Source: Pachypanchax playfairii
Taxonomy: Eukaryota; Chordata; Actinopteri; Cyprinodontiformes; Aplocheilidae
Direction: 5' to 3'
NCBI GenBank assembly: GCA_006937955.1
Contig: SSNP01000083.1
Span: 953,502 to 1,017,501 of the forward strand
Length of the DNA stretch: 64,000 nt
Each line of letters opens with the position of its first letter. Within the stretch, counting starts at the first letter, position 1. Of this stretch, positions 1 through 12,400 are shown in pieces. Both the position numbers and the translations under genes were made by a program. The notes below the pieces were generated by a model. The model was not told the origin of the DNA. It saw only the letters and a list, made by a program, of their open reading frames with translations, and ran no database searches.

Positions 1-70
1 TGTTGCACACAACGCTTATATGCACAAAACTGCAGGGCACCGAGGTCATGCATATAACCTTCGACCACTG
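1..70 (-). mobile_element. Terminus of a pogo/Tigger-like short DNA element
   Basis: Ends ...CACTG followed by TA at 71-72. Read on the minus strand it parallels the start of the element at 44767: CAGTGG, then a TTATA core, then AGTTTTGTGCATATAAGCGT. The other end lies off the window. Family name is an inference from the CAGTGG termini and TA flank. Confidence 0.55.
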
Positions 71-330
71 TACAATTTTTCTCTTTTGTGAAATCAGTTT
101 TCTGGAAAAGGTTGTTAGATTTCTGTATTCTAATCAGAAAAATTGACAGTTAACAGCAATATTTGTTGGCCAGTTTCACATGAAAAACATTAACTATCTT
201 GAAAAAGTTATATTTTTTTGTATCAAAATATGTGCCTGTACTCTCTCAGGTATCAAGATAAAATAAATCAATTAAACAAAGTCAGTATAAAAAGATTATA
301 CATCGATAATATTGTTAAAATCAAACTCAC

Positions 331-445
331 CTGGCGAGCGAAAGATCAAAGAGTCCCAGGAACTGCCTGAGCGAGGTCTGATACATGACATTGACCATAC
401 TCATCTCAGTGATCAGGAAATACAGAATGCTGCCTCTAGTGGCCA
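331..445 (-). CDS. dnah8: dynein exon 47 (last in window, toward AAA6)
   Basis: 115 bp: ATRGSILYFLITEMSMVNVM, YQTSLRQFLGLFDLSLA plus AG before a GTGAGT donor. The reading frame continues beyond the window. Confidence 0.95.
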
Positions 446-3400
446 CTGAAATCACACAGAAAAACATTGTAACATACAGCAGAGACTAATTAGTACATTT
501 ATCACAAGTCATATGAATCATAACCCAAATTAAAGGTGGGATCGGGAATATTTTCATAACACGGGGTGTTTAGAGGGTTGTAGAATGAAAATACACTAGT
601 TCCTTTAAAAATTATATTTGAAGTAAAATATTACAAAATATTAATTTTTACAGGCACAGTGTTGGCATTTTGTTTACATCTACCAGCCAATAGCTGGCAA
701 AGCAGCGGGCACCATTTTGGGTTGCCTAACACCGTAAATAATCCAGCACAGCGACACTGGTACTGTGGAGTCTACAGGTCAAGCAGCTGGAAGCCCCGGG
801 GATATGTGGTGATTATATATCTTATTTGCTTGCCATAGGGGTTTTCTCTGGGGTTTCCCATGTGACGTGCAAGTTCTGTGTGGAAATGTTTCTATTAGCA
901 GCAAGCTAACACGGAGCTACAGACGTGCGTGGCTGGAGAGCATGATTAGTGAGCTGAACTCATGATATTTTATTGTCCTGCTCGGATCGGGGATCCGAGT
1001 GGGTTTGGTGAGGAATATTGGTCGACCTCAGCATTGGAGCGCGCATGCGGGGGGGTTAACGAGCCTGGCACCCAGATGGATGATGGCTTTGTGCTGTGTT
1101 ACTCTGTTCCATATACCACCTTTCATCCAATAAAAATCCTCTTTACACACAGTTGGCCTACTTATATTAACAAAACTCCATTTACAGTCCGTGCATGTTT
1201 GTCAGGGTTAAGTTTATTTTGATTAACCTGAAACAATCTGTCAGCACGTCTGCAGTCAGAACCTACCGGGTCGGTATTCCTCTCTGGCAGCATTTATCTG
1301 AATCTCAGTCTCTGCAGCGATTTGTAGTTTCTGAGTGACCTCCTCGGCTGTTTGCTTCGTGTTGCTGAGCACAAGAATCAAACTCTCATCGTCCACCAGT
1401 GAACCCTATAAAAAACATGTTACGAAAAAAAAACGTAAGCAACGGAATTTGTTTCATGATTCTGACATCAAGTGCACAGAATAATGCAGCTCTGTGGATA
1501 TGTCAGAGTTTGAGAGGCTGTTTCTTGCCTGTGTGCTGGTCAGTCTGTACAGGAGGTTGTCTTCAAGTTCCTTCATTTTTCTCTTATTATATGTCACATC
1601 TTCTAAGAGGTCTGTCCTCTCCTTCTCCATTTCCTGGAGTCATAGAACATACATCACACACACACACACACACACACATATGAATCTGCAGGATGGTGGT
1701 GGAGGAAAGGACATCTGTCAAAGATGATCTGTAGCCTGACCCGTCTGCAAAAGTGAAACTACTCAAATATGTGGCTTAGCTTTATAGTACTGGGCAAAAG
1801 TCTTGACCTATCCCTTAAAGAGCAACTCACCCCCTCTAAATTATCTTCCTGCCTTCTAACTGCTCTTCTGAAAAATGCGCTCTTTGTGCCGAAGTAGACG
1901 TCACTTTAAGAGGCGGGCCTAAGCTGTGATTGACATGTAGCACCGTTTTTAGATTTGCTTCAGTGTGACTCTGCCGTGTTGTAGACTTGTAACCCAACCA
2001 TGATGAGAATATATGTCTATAAATCACATCCACACAATCACAACCACTGCAGGGAAGTCTTTGCCCTGATTTAATTACTATTTTACTGATAATAGTTATT
2101 CTCTATGTCATAGTTTTCAGTGTAGTTTACTGATTGATTGTTGTTAGCCACAATGCTAAAGCTACTGCTGTGTTGCTGTGCACAAATCACATCCACACAA
2201 TCACTGCAGAAAAAATAAAGTCTTTGTCCAGATTTTAATGATATTAGTTCTTCTGTTTGTCGTAGTTTTCAGCCAGTTGCTCTAAATCCCTCTGTGAAGC
2301 TTTGGAGAGAAGCTGGAGACAACGGGCGGGCGGGTGCAAGCATGTCTGTCTGAGAGATGGTTTTATACTCCAGGAGGCGTGTCTTAGAGACGATGCTGAC
2401 ATAGGCATGAACCGCTGACGTGGCATGAACCGCTTTCAGCCAATCACAAAATTCAAATGCAGTACCCACCTTTCAACCCTAAGAGGGCAGCACTAAGACA
2501 TTTTTAGACCAAAAAGTGTAGAATTTAACAAGTTTACATATAAATGTCAAAAAATGCCCAGAAACTGAAATGTTGCATTGGTAAAAACCCACTAATACAG
2601 TTTATTAGCAGAAAAAAAAGCTTTTTTGAGGGTGAGTTGCTCTTTAATTATTATGATATGCAGTCAAAGAGATGGATTTTCTATTATTTCTATCTGATTT
2701 TCGAAAGGATTTTGTAAATTTTCCTTTTCAAACATCTTTAGTTTAGTTCTTGTACCTGATCATTTTCAGAGGAATGTCTGTTTTCAGTAGGTCAAGAATA
2801 AGAGAGGAGGTCCAGCAGTAAGTGATTAAACCATCGATGGTTTGACAGACTGCATGCAGAATAAACTGTTTCAGTCAGTGGGGCTAGAGACTGTGTCAAA
2901 ATTGATGAAGAATGAATAAAGAAAATAACATTCATATCCAACATAAAGTAAAACTATCAGTCACAAGCTGCTTCTCCGGAACCAGAACATTTACTAAAGC
3001 ATGGTGGGACATATTTACCAGACACTATAGATCACAGCACCCATCCCTCATTCTGCTAAAGAAAAAGACACAAGATGTAGACAGAGATCTTTTCCACTAC
3101 TCATACTCATACTTCACACAGTGTCTTGAAAACATAAAAATAATGTTTTCTGCATTATTTATGGGAATGTACATCAGTCAAAATCTTTCAGTTTAAGCTC
3201 TGGAGGTTAAAATCCTTCTATACTATCCTATCCTACTTGTCAAATGTTTCAAAGAGCTTGTCTGTTTTATTCAAATGTGGAAAAAGAAAAAAACAGGTGT
3301 TTTTTTAGGTAAGCTAGTAGCTTCGGCACTTCATTATGATTACATCTATATTCAACACATTTTGGAGATAAACCATTCTTCTCATCTTGTGTGAGTCTTT

Positions 3401-6400
3401 TATGTCATGATCATCCATTAGGCTTCTCTGCAGTGGGACTGGTCTTTTCAGAGTGGTATTCAATGAGCTCTTGTGTATTTAACGTGTTGTATTCTGTTGC
3501 CCAGCATGAATGACTCAAGTCTGACACTTTAAGGCTGTGTGCCCTTGTGAGGAAATTTGTTATTGATGCATATAAAGTCTATTTTTGGTTGATTCATTGT
3601 TTCTTCACTTTGTGTTTAATACCTGTGTAAAGCCTATTAGTTAGAATGTCAGTTTTTAGTGAGAAGTGATGAAAGCCTTAAAAAGGTGAATGCGATTCAC
3701 TAAAACCTAAAATCATTGTTACATATATGACAGTTTGAGCGACCACAGTGGGATCTGAGCTGAGCTGTACCTGTTTTTCTGTGAGGATGACTCGACCCAG
3801 CAGCTGGTCCTCCAGTCCCGTCATGGTAACGGTGAAATCAATGATGGAGGAGCGAGCGCTGATTTCAGGAGTGTAAGCCGGGTTGGGGAGCTTTGTGGTC
3901 ATATAAAGCCTGAAACCCTTCATCATGTCCACCTCTTTGTCCCCAACTTTCACCTGAAAACACAACGCAGTGAAAGAAGTCAGAATAAGCATCAACACAA
4001 CACTAGGATAGAGAAACTTTGTATTATTTACCTACAGCTTCTGAGATAAAACAAGTCAATACATAAGAATCAACGGTTACATTGGAAATGAAGGAGCAGG
4101 TATTAGTTTTAAAAAATCTATGAAGAGATTAGAGTATTATTGCGTGAGAGTATTTGTATGAAGATATGCTCATGAACAGCTGTGTGATTGTATTAACTTT
4201 TAATAACTCAGTTTAATAATCTAATTATCTGTGTGTTTGTCAGCATCTGAAGCTCTCGACCACAGACACCTTCGCTTCCTCCTGGTAACAGGATATTAAT
4301 AGAAATTAAAACTTGTCATTCAACAAAAAGAGGTGGGACATCACACACTGGTTTATATCACACTGCCAGGAAACCTCAAACTGTGTTGTCTATCATGCAG
4401 TTTTGTGCCACGTTAGATGTTAGTGTGATGGCAGTGATGCATAAGCTTACACTGAGATTTCCAATGAGGTATAAAACATTTTGTTCTTATGTACAGTATA
4501 TTAAAATTTCAAGTCTGTAGATAAAAAGAGTGTTTCACTTAAAATTAAACTGCAGTTTATAGAAATTAAGGCTCATATGTTTTAGCAGCAACATGTATTG
4601 CAGTACACGCAATAAAAAAAGCTTTTGAAAAGTTCAAAGCATGTTACTTGCAAACAGATCATTTTAGAGCATCTTCATGACATAAATTTCTTACCCAGAG
4701 CACAAAAACAAAGTAAAGATAACTTCTCGTTTTCTCCTCTAATCAACAGTTACGCTGATATGACCTGTTAAGAGGACGTAGTCTTTAATTAAGCTTTTAA
4801 TTCAATTCAGTAGTTAAAATTCAAACATACTTTACTAGTCCCCAAAAAGAAATCAGGGTGGTAGTGGTAGTAACTCAGTTTTTCTTTAGGGAGCCATTAT
4901 AGAGAGTTCTAGCTGTGAGCAGGAAGGATCTCCTGTAGCATCTATGTTGTAGCGGATCTGAAGAAGCCCTGTGACTTAAGACAGTCCGTTGTTGAGTTAC
5001 AGTGTTGTGAAGAGGACAATGAGGGTTTTCCATGATGTTTTTTTTTCAATTTTTCAGAACATCCTTCTTTGGAATTACGATAGTCCAGATCAGTTTCCAG
5101 AACATAACCAACCTCCTGCTGATCACCTGGTCACACACACAATCCTTCAGTTTCACAAATTGTGGTCTGTTTGTGAGGTAGTTCTTAATCAAGGTGATTG
5201 TGGAGAAATCCACCTGTGTCTTCTGGAGTTTGAATTCTGTTAAATACACTGAAGAAATCAAAGAACATGATCAAAATCCTGATGATTCCCTTGATAGATA
5301 ATATGGATGAAAATAAACAGGTAAGAGTTCAATGTCTGGATTGCAGAGACGATATTTCACAACAGTGTGTCCAGGATGACACCATCTTTTGTTAAAAAGG
5401 ACAGCAATCCCACCACCTTTTCTCTTGTGGATCCTCTTCAAATCTCTGTCTGCTTATTGTTAAACCCCTATTGTCTGCTTATATTGTCTGAAAGCCAAAC
5501 AAAGACACACTGGAGTCCAGGATATGCTCCTTTAGCCACATGTCAGTAAAACACATGATGCTGCATTCCCAATACTCTGGCTGGGTCTTCAACAGAGTTT
5601 CAAGCTCATCCATCTTATTACCAAGAGATCTCTCACATTCATCGGTATGACTGATCGAAGTGAAGATTTAAACTTCCTCTTTCTCTCTCTTCAATTTTCT
5701 CCTGCTCTGCATCCACATCTTTTTAACTCATCAGAGATTCAGGGTTTCAATTTCAGTATTATTTGAGCCTTGGAAATATCCATTAGCTGCTCTTAGTTTT
5801 GTAAGTAAGTCTCTTGTTGCCATGGTTATGCATCACAACAAATGGCAACAAAGTGACAAATTAAGCAAAAAAAAAAAACCTTTAATCAGCAGAGCACCCA
5901 AATCCGAATAAAAAGTATTTCAAGAGTGACATTTACAGAAGAAAAACAGGCAAGGAACACTCAAAAAGTCAAAAAACTTCTAGCAATATCACAGAGCTAC
6001 TCCAACAAGCTGTCACCATGTGTAGCAATAGTCTAGAAATGTTAGAATTAATCAAATGTTAGAATGTTGTAACATTAGAAATAAGTATCTGTATCCCGAC
6101 ATAATCAATTTAAGAGCAATCAATTTAAGAGCTGTTCACTTATTATGTTTCATTACTTCAATAATAATTAAATCACCTTAATATATTATTTTAAAAAGAT
6201 AATTTAATTTATCATTATATTAAAGAAAAATCCAAGAAAAAATACATATTGTATTTTTCAAATTAAATGCTATGAAAACACCTACATCATCAGCATATTA
6301 TGTGCTACAGCTGATTACATAGTTTACTGTTAACAGAAAGGCCAAAAGAAGGAGAAGAGTGTTTTTCTTCTTTACTTTCTCAGTCAGTCAAGTAGTCATA

Positions 6401-9400
6401 ACGTTTGTTGGTGTCATCTAAAATGGAAAGGACAAATGGAGTGCTAATAAAAAAGTCTGTGCATATGAAAAAGTACACAGAGTCAAAAAGGCCACAGTTT
6501 AATTTTAATAAAACACCTTATCATCATGGGGCAGAGGCACTGAATCTGTGAACTGAAGTACAAAATGAAGGAGGACAAATAAAAAAAACAGCTGTTACTG
6601 ACTGAAGGAGAAGGAATAAATATGCTTTGTATTGCCTCTCTGCTCACTCTGCGTGAACACAACCAATAAAACACATTTTATCTACAGGAAAGAAATTTGA
6701 GATTGGGACAGAGACGACCTGTTCCAGAACAAATGGAAGTTTTAATTAGCAGTCTATAATAACCAACCTGAGTTGACAAGGACAAAGATTATTTCTGCCT
6801 TTTCACCTTGTAAGTGGAGCCAGTTTTGATGAAGTTCTTCTCGAGAACGTTGTCAAGTGCAGGGTCTAACTCCTCCTCAACATCCTCAATCAGTAGAGGG
6901 CGACCAAGTGACAAACTGTCCTCAAGGTGGTTCTTGAAGTACTTGTGATTTAGTGAGGTAATCTGAGATAATAAAGGAAAAAAGCCTTAAAAACAGACAA
7001 CTATATTACTTTAAAAACCCCATTACTAGCTGTTTAAACCATTTCAATTTGTTTAAAAATACATGATCAATTTTATTTAAAGCTAAAGTTTGTGTAAAAT
7101 AAACCCACTTATTGGGCATTTATATTTAGAATGGACAATTTTATGATGTTCCATGCAGAAAGGGTTGAAATTTGCTGTTTAAGCTCTGTGTCTTCAGGAC
7201 ACTCATAAATCGTTTGCAGAATGCATTCACTCAGCCCAGAGATTGCCTCTAACAGGGGTAGTGACCGTGGCTGAGCTCATAATGCCTGCAGATGTACTTT
7301 GTCCAATGTGCTGTCCATGCTGGCAATCAAAAGAGCCAATGGCATGGAGCAAACGAGCAAAAAGAGCAAACGGAACAAAAAGAGGGAATCTGGGACTTTT
7401 GCTATTTCTATCACACAATGTCAACTACAGGACAGAACTGACCAGGAGGCACTTTGTAGGACTAGAAAAGACAGTGTGTGTATAAAAAAGAATATGACAT
7501 CTAAAAACTTTTGTGCCATTAACTATAAACATCCAACAGGGTCAAATGAGTCCAAGTAAAAGTGGAGATAAATTAAAATCCCAAACCTGTAACTCATTCC
7601 CAGCCTCTTTATTCTTGATCCAGATTTTTCCCTGTGTTTGAGGATCAATGAGCAAAGGGAAGCGAGCAGCTTTGGCCACAATGATCCCATTCTGAATGGA
7701 CAGGTCATCATTGGGAAGTCCCTGTTAGATATAAAGAAAGTGCCGGCTGATTAATAATATCGAGCAGCAGTTTTAATTCCAGGTTTGTTTTAATTAACAC
7801 AACTCTGTTTAGTACTGTTGTACTAAATGTTCTCATAAAAATTAACAAAAAAAACCCCACATTAAATTAGCAAAAAAAGATCCAATTTCCTTGACAGAAC
7901 TTCTGTTCTCAGTCGAAGTCATGCCTTCAAATCTGTAAATTGTCGAATACAGGACTGACTCAGCTGCGAGTGCACGTACAGCATGCATGCGCACCTCATG
8001 CACAAAGTTAATAGCCTGACCAATCAGATCCTCCTGCATTATGTTCAAATGCAGAAGGGTCTGACACATCAAATTTTAGGATGGACCAATTACATATCAC
8101 CTTTGTTGTGCATCATCCTGAAAACACGGAACTAGCGTTTTCCACCCACAGCACAACATTCAACATGGCGGACTCGGCTCTGGATGAAGTGTTTACTTCT
8201 GTTTTTGCACAGTGTTTGCTGGGGGCTGTGAAATACGTGAACCGAGTGTGCAATGACACCTCGTATTCACAAGTTTTTGACACAAAAGCGACAACTGTCA
8301 TTAATTTTCGTCTTTTCTCCTCCATTAACCATGGCTCTGTAGCTACCATTATGGCTCCGCTCGCTAAACCTTTTGTTTTCGTTCTGCCTTGTGTGTATCC
8401 GCTTTAGCGTCACATATGTTGAGTCATTTCCGGGTTCCTGTGATTGGTTCTCTCTCAACTGGCTAAGCCCGCCTTCAAAATTGAGAGACAGCGGTTCAGC
8501 TCCAGGCCCTCACGTCTTTTTAAAGTATTCTGTCAAAGACTTGGGCATGGTTGATCAGGTAACAAAGTTCAGGCTGCTGTTATGCGTTTGGCCTGACGGG
8601 GCAATCGCGAGCCCAAAAATCTCAAACTCGTTACAGTCCCTTTAAAATAAACAGGTTTGTTGCGAAAGTCTGGAACTTTTCTTAATTTAGTTCAGAAACC
8701 TGAGACAACTGTGGGAGGGGCTGACAACCTACAAATCTGAGGTGGAGACGAAAAAGAAAGAAAAATTCTTAGTGAAAAAAAACTGGATAAAATGACGAAA
8801 AATTCCAAACAAATTAAGACAAAAGAAAATAATATAAGAATGTTTATACATCAAATGTCTCAACTTATTTGATTTGACGCATCCAAAAGTGTCATATTTA
8901 ATAATTCAGCATTATTCAAATTGAAAATCTATGTATTTTCTTTTAAATTCTTGTCTCCGACTTGTCATCAGCAGTAACAGTCCAGTCAGACACTGTGAGT
9001 CCAACAAATCACTGACCTGAAGGTTCCATTCACTGACGGTGGGCGCGTCAATAAGAAGCTCAATCAGATTAAGGTTGTTGCCAAATGGGATGGAGCGCTG
9101 CTTCAACTCTCGCTGCCAATCACTCAGCAGAAGATTACGAAACTCCTGATTAAAGGGTCCAGAATATGAGAGGAAGGCTGTGGCAAGAAGAACATCCCCT
9201 GAAAACAAAAAGTGTGACTCCTAAAAACTCATTTTAAATGCAAAAAGGTTGTTCAGGACAGACAATAAATACTGTTGTTGTAATAAATTTGGGGATATTT
9301 TCTCTATTAGCAGTAGGAATGAAACATTTAAAAAAATACTAGTGGTTTTGAATCAGGAGTATTAATAATACATATTTCATACTTCTCAATGATGCAACAC

Positions 9401-12400
9401 CTTAAAACCAAACTTTTACAGCTTTGTGTGAAACCCACCCACAAGGCGTTTCGTTTGAGCAGAAAACTCTTTGCTCTGTTCTGTCCATCTCTCCTTCTCA
9501 CCAGCAAGGCCGCTGATGAGACTGGACGCAGTCTGCATCTTGTGTCTGCAGCGCTCAGCGTCTTCAAGCAGCGTCTGAACAGAAATGGGCCAACAAACAG
9601 GTTAGTTTGCTGATCACTCTGCGCTCTGTAGTCTGTTGGTCCCATTTTCTCTGTACACATACAGCTTTTATTATCTCTTCATTCTCAGTCAAATTGTTAA
9701 GAGTCTGTCAAGCAATGCATTTTAGATTTTCTTTGCAATTTCCCTGGACATCTGCAGCTTATAACAAACACATGAGTTCACGTTTTCTGTGTTTAACCTG
9801 CAAAAAGCCCAAATAAGATTTACATTCTGAAAAACACAACATTTTTATGGAATCACCTTTGAACCACTTAACAGAATGATCTGAGCAAACACTGTTTATT
9901 CAATAGAAAAAAATATTTTTTTAAAGTAAGAATCTGATTAGTTTGAGCTCAGACTCAGCACTCAGCGCCTGGATGCTGAACACTTTCACAACAAGCCCAT
10001 AAATATTATGGCTGGCCCCCAGAGATGATCATCATAATTACAAAATTATAAGAACGAACTCAGCCTGTCCAGATTTTATAATCAGGAGTTCCTGATGCAC
10101 ATGTTGTTCTGTTTTTATTTGTTATTTATGAAGAACAAAGCGTCCAGACACACAGAGAACACTTTCCAAAAAGTCATTTAACACCTTCAAGCGTGAGTAC
10201 TAATCTTCTAAAAGAGGTAGAGCGCTCAGAAACTAGGAAATAGGTGTTTCATGTACGATACATTTGGAATTAGAGGATTAAAAAAGTGGCTTTTGGGTTA
10301 ATTAGAGTGATTTACTTTCAGTTTTACTCAGCATATTGTCAATTTTTAAATCAGCATCTGCAGAAATTAAACAAACTGCTTTAAAGGCATACAATGTAGA
10401 ATTTTCAATATTATGCTTTTAAAAATCAAATTAATACCATAATTAGAGAGCTGAACAACATGTAGTTTGCCATAATTCCTTATGTAATTTATTTTATTTT
10501 AAAAAGTTATTGATTCTGGACATTGAGTCTCTTGAACTCTGCCTCTCTGCGTGTTGGTGTGAGGAATAATACTCGTTTCTGCCACCCTGTGGTGGTTAGT
10601 GGAAGTGACGGGGTTGTGATTTAGCTCATTAATGTCACTTGGTGTTGGAAAAAAAAGCCAGTATTTTCTACATAGTATACCTTTAAACAATTCTCTTCAT
10701 AGATTAATTCACTTCACACTTTCATAGAATTGGTTTTACAAATTGTCTGAAATGTAACAGAATTATTAAGTAATACAGAAAAAAACAAACAAAAACAATC
10801 AGTTGCCAGATTTCACCAAAAACGTACAGCAGCTAGTTTTTACTATCTTAGTAAATGTTCCTACTCTCAAGGCTTTTATTCTGAATAGAAAACAGTAACT
10901 AGAGTTTACAGACTTCTACAACTTATCTGCCAAGGAGTTTATGTTTTTGGTGGCATTAGTTTATGCGTTTGTCGGTTGACAGGGTAACTAAGTTGTGAAA
11001 CGATTTATATGAAATTTTTAGAATTGGTTGGGAATAACATTAGATTTTAGGAATATTCCAGAAAACTGCCACTGTGGAAATATTAATTTTCATGAATTAA
11101 TTATGATATCTACGTAATTCCAAATGCTAATGGTGCATTTTCATGATTAGGTAATCCGATAATATTGATTAAATGAATCCCGTAGGTTGGGAATGATTTG
11201 ATTCTTGGAATCTATCAAATCCCTGTCTTTTACCAGGAATTCTTTGAAGAATGCTTTTCTTATTGCAAGTTCACATTACAGGGTAAACGAGCTGCTTAGG
11301 GGGAGGTAACAAAGTCTGATGATCATCACTGGCAGATCAGAGTGGTGTCCCACAATACTGTTCCTGACATGTTTCTGTGATGGCAGTAATGCAGCAGATA
11401 GCTCCACTTTCTGTCTTTATTCTCCTAACACACATTTACCCACAACCCTCAGTAAAATGTAAACATTTCATGCTAAATTAGCATCACAGACATTGTGGAG
11501 TTTTTTGACTTGGTGGTAATTTACATAAAGCATGGGTGAGCAATCAACATGGAATTAGTAAACTATCCTGATGTTTGCATCTTTACAACAACTTTACTAC
11601 GACTCTGCCAATGTTTCAAGTTGTTTGGCTTCTTATCAATCCCGAGGTAAACCGTCAGCCCAAATTTAATCTAAAACACTGAAACATTTAAATTGTAATA
11701 AACCATCTTTAGTTAAAGCAAAAACAACAAGTCCTGAAACAGATAAAACTGCAAACTTCAGACTTAATATAGCCAAACTCAATCCATCTGACATTTTCTA
11801 TTGATCATGTTCAAATTGTGTCACAGGAACAAAAGATTAGATGCTTGTCTATGTGAGGATAATCCGTTTGAATAAAGGTTTTAAGTTCAATATCATGGAT
11901 CAACATCATCTTCTATTGACCTGACTGATGTAGTATTTACCAATAATGTGACTGACTGAAATTGTACAGGTTTAAATTTAATTTTCTGTTGCAGAGAAAA
12001 TGTTGACAAATAATTTTACAAATAAAAAAACCCAAAGGTTCCAGGCTTGAGTGACGCATCATTTGTCTAATTTCAATTAAATTATTCTTAAAGTTTTATT
12101 TTAGGGGAAAGCAAAATGTTAGAATAACATCAAATCCTTTTTTACATGAGCTCTAACTGAACTTTTATCTTCGTTCAGTGGACTGTATGAAGGTTTTTTG
12201 ACAAGTTAACCAGTTTATAGATGCATTTTGAGAAAGTTAGTAAATTTTAGACCTGCTTCTCCATCATGGCCTTCTCGTACTCTGCCTGCACCACATCCAG
12301 CTCTGCCTGCTTGGCATCCAGCTCAGCCTGAGCTTTCTGAAGGTCCGCATTGGCAATGGCCAAACGATTCTCCTGCACAGCAAGGTTAGCCTAATAAAAG

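Noticed and set aside
1787..1806. TACTGGGCAAAAGTCTTG, Tc1-like terminal sequence
   Set aside because: No matching partner end; similar fragment at 50422 is also isolated.
8081..8407. 108-residue plus-strand ORF starting at 8081
   Set aside because: No recognisable domain, overlapped by ORFs on the other strand, inside a dynein intron.
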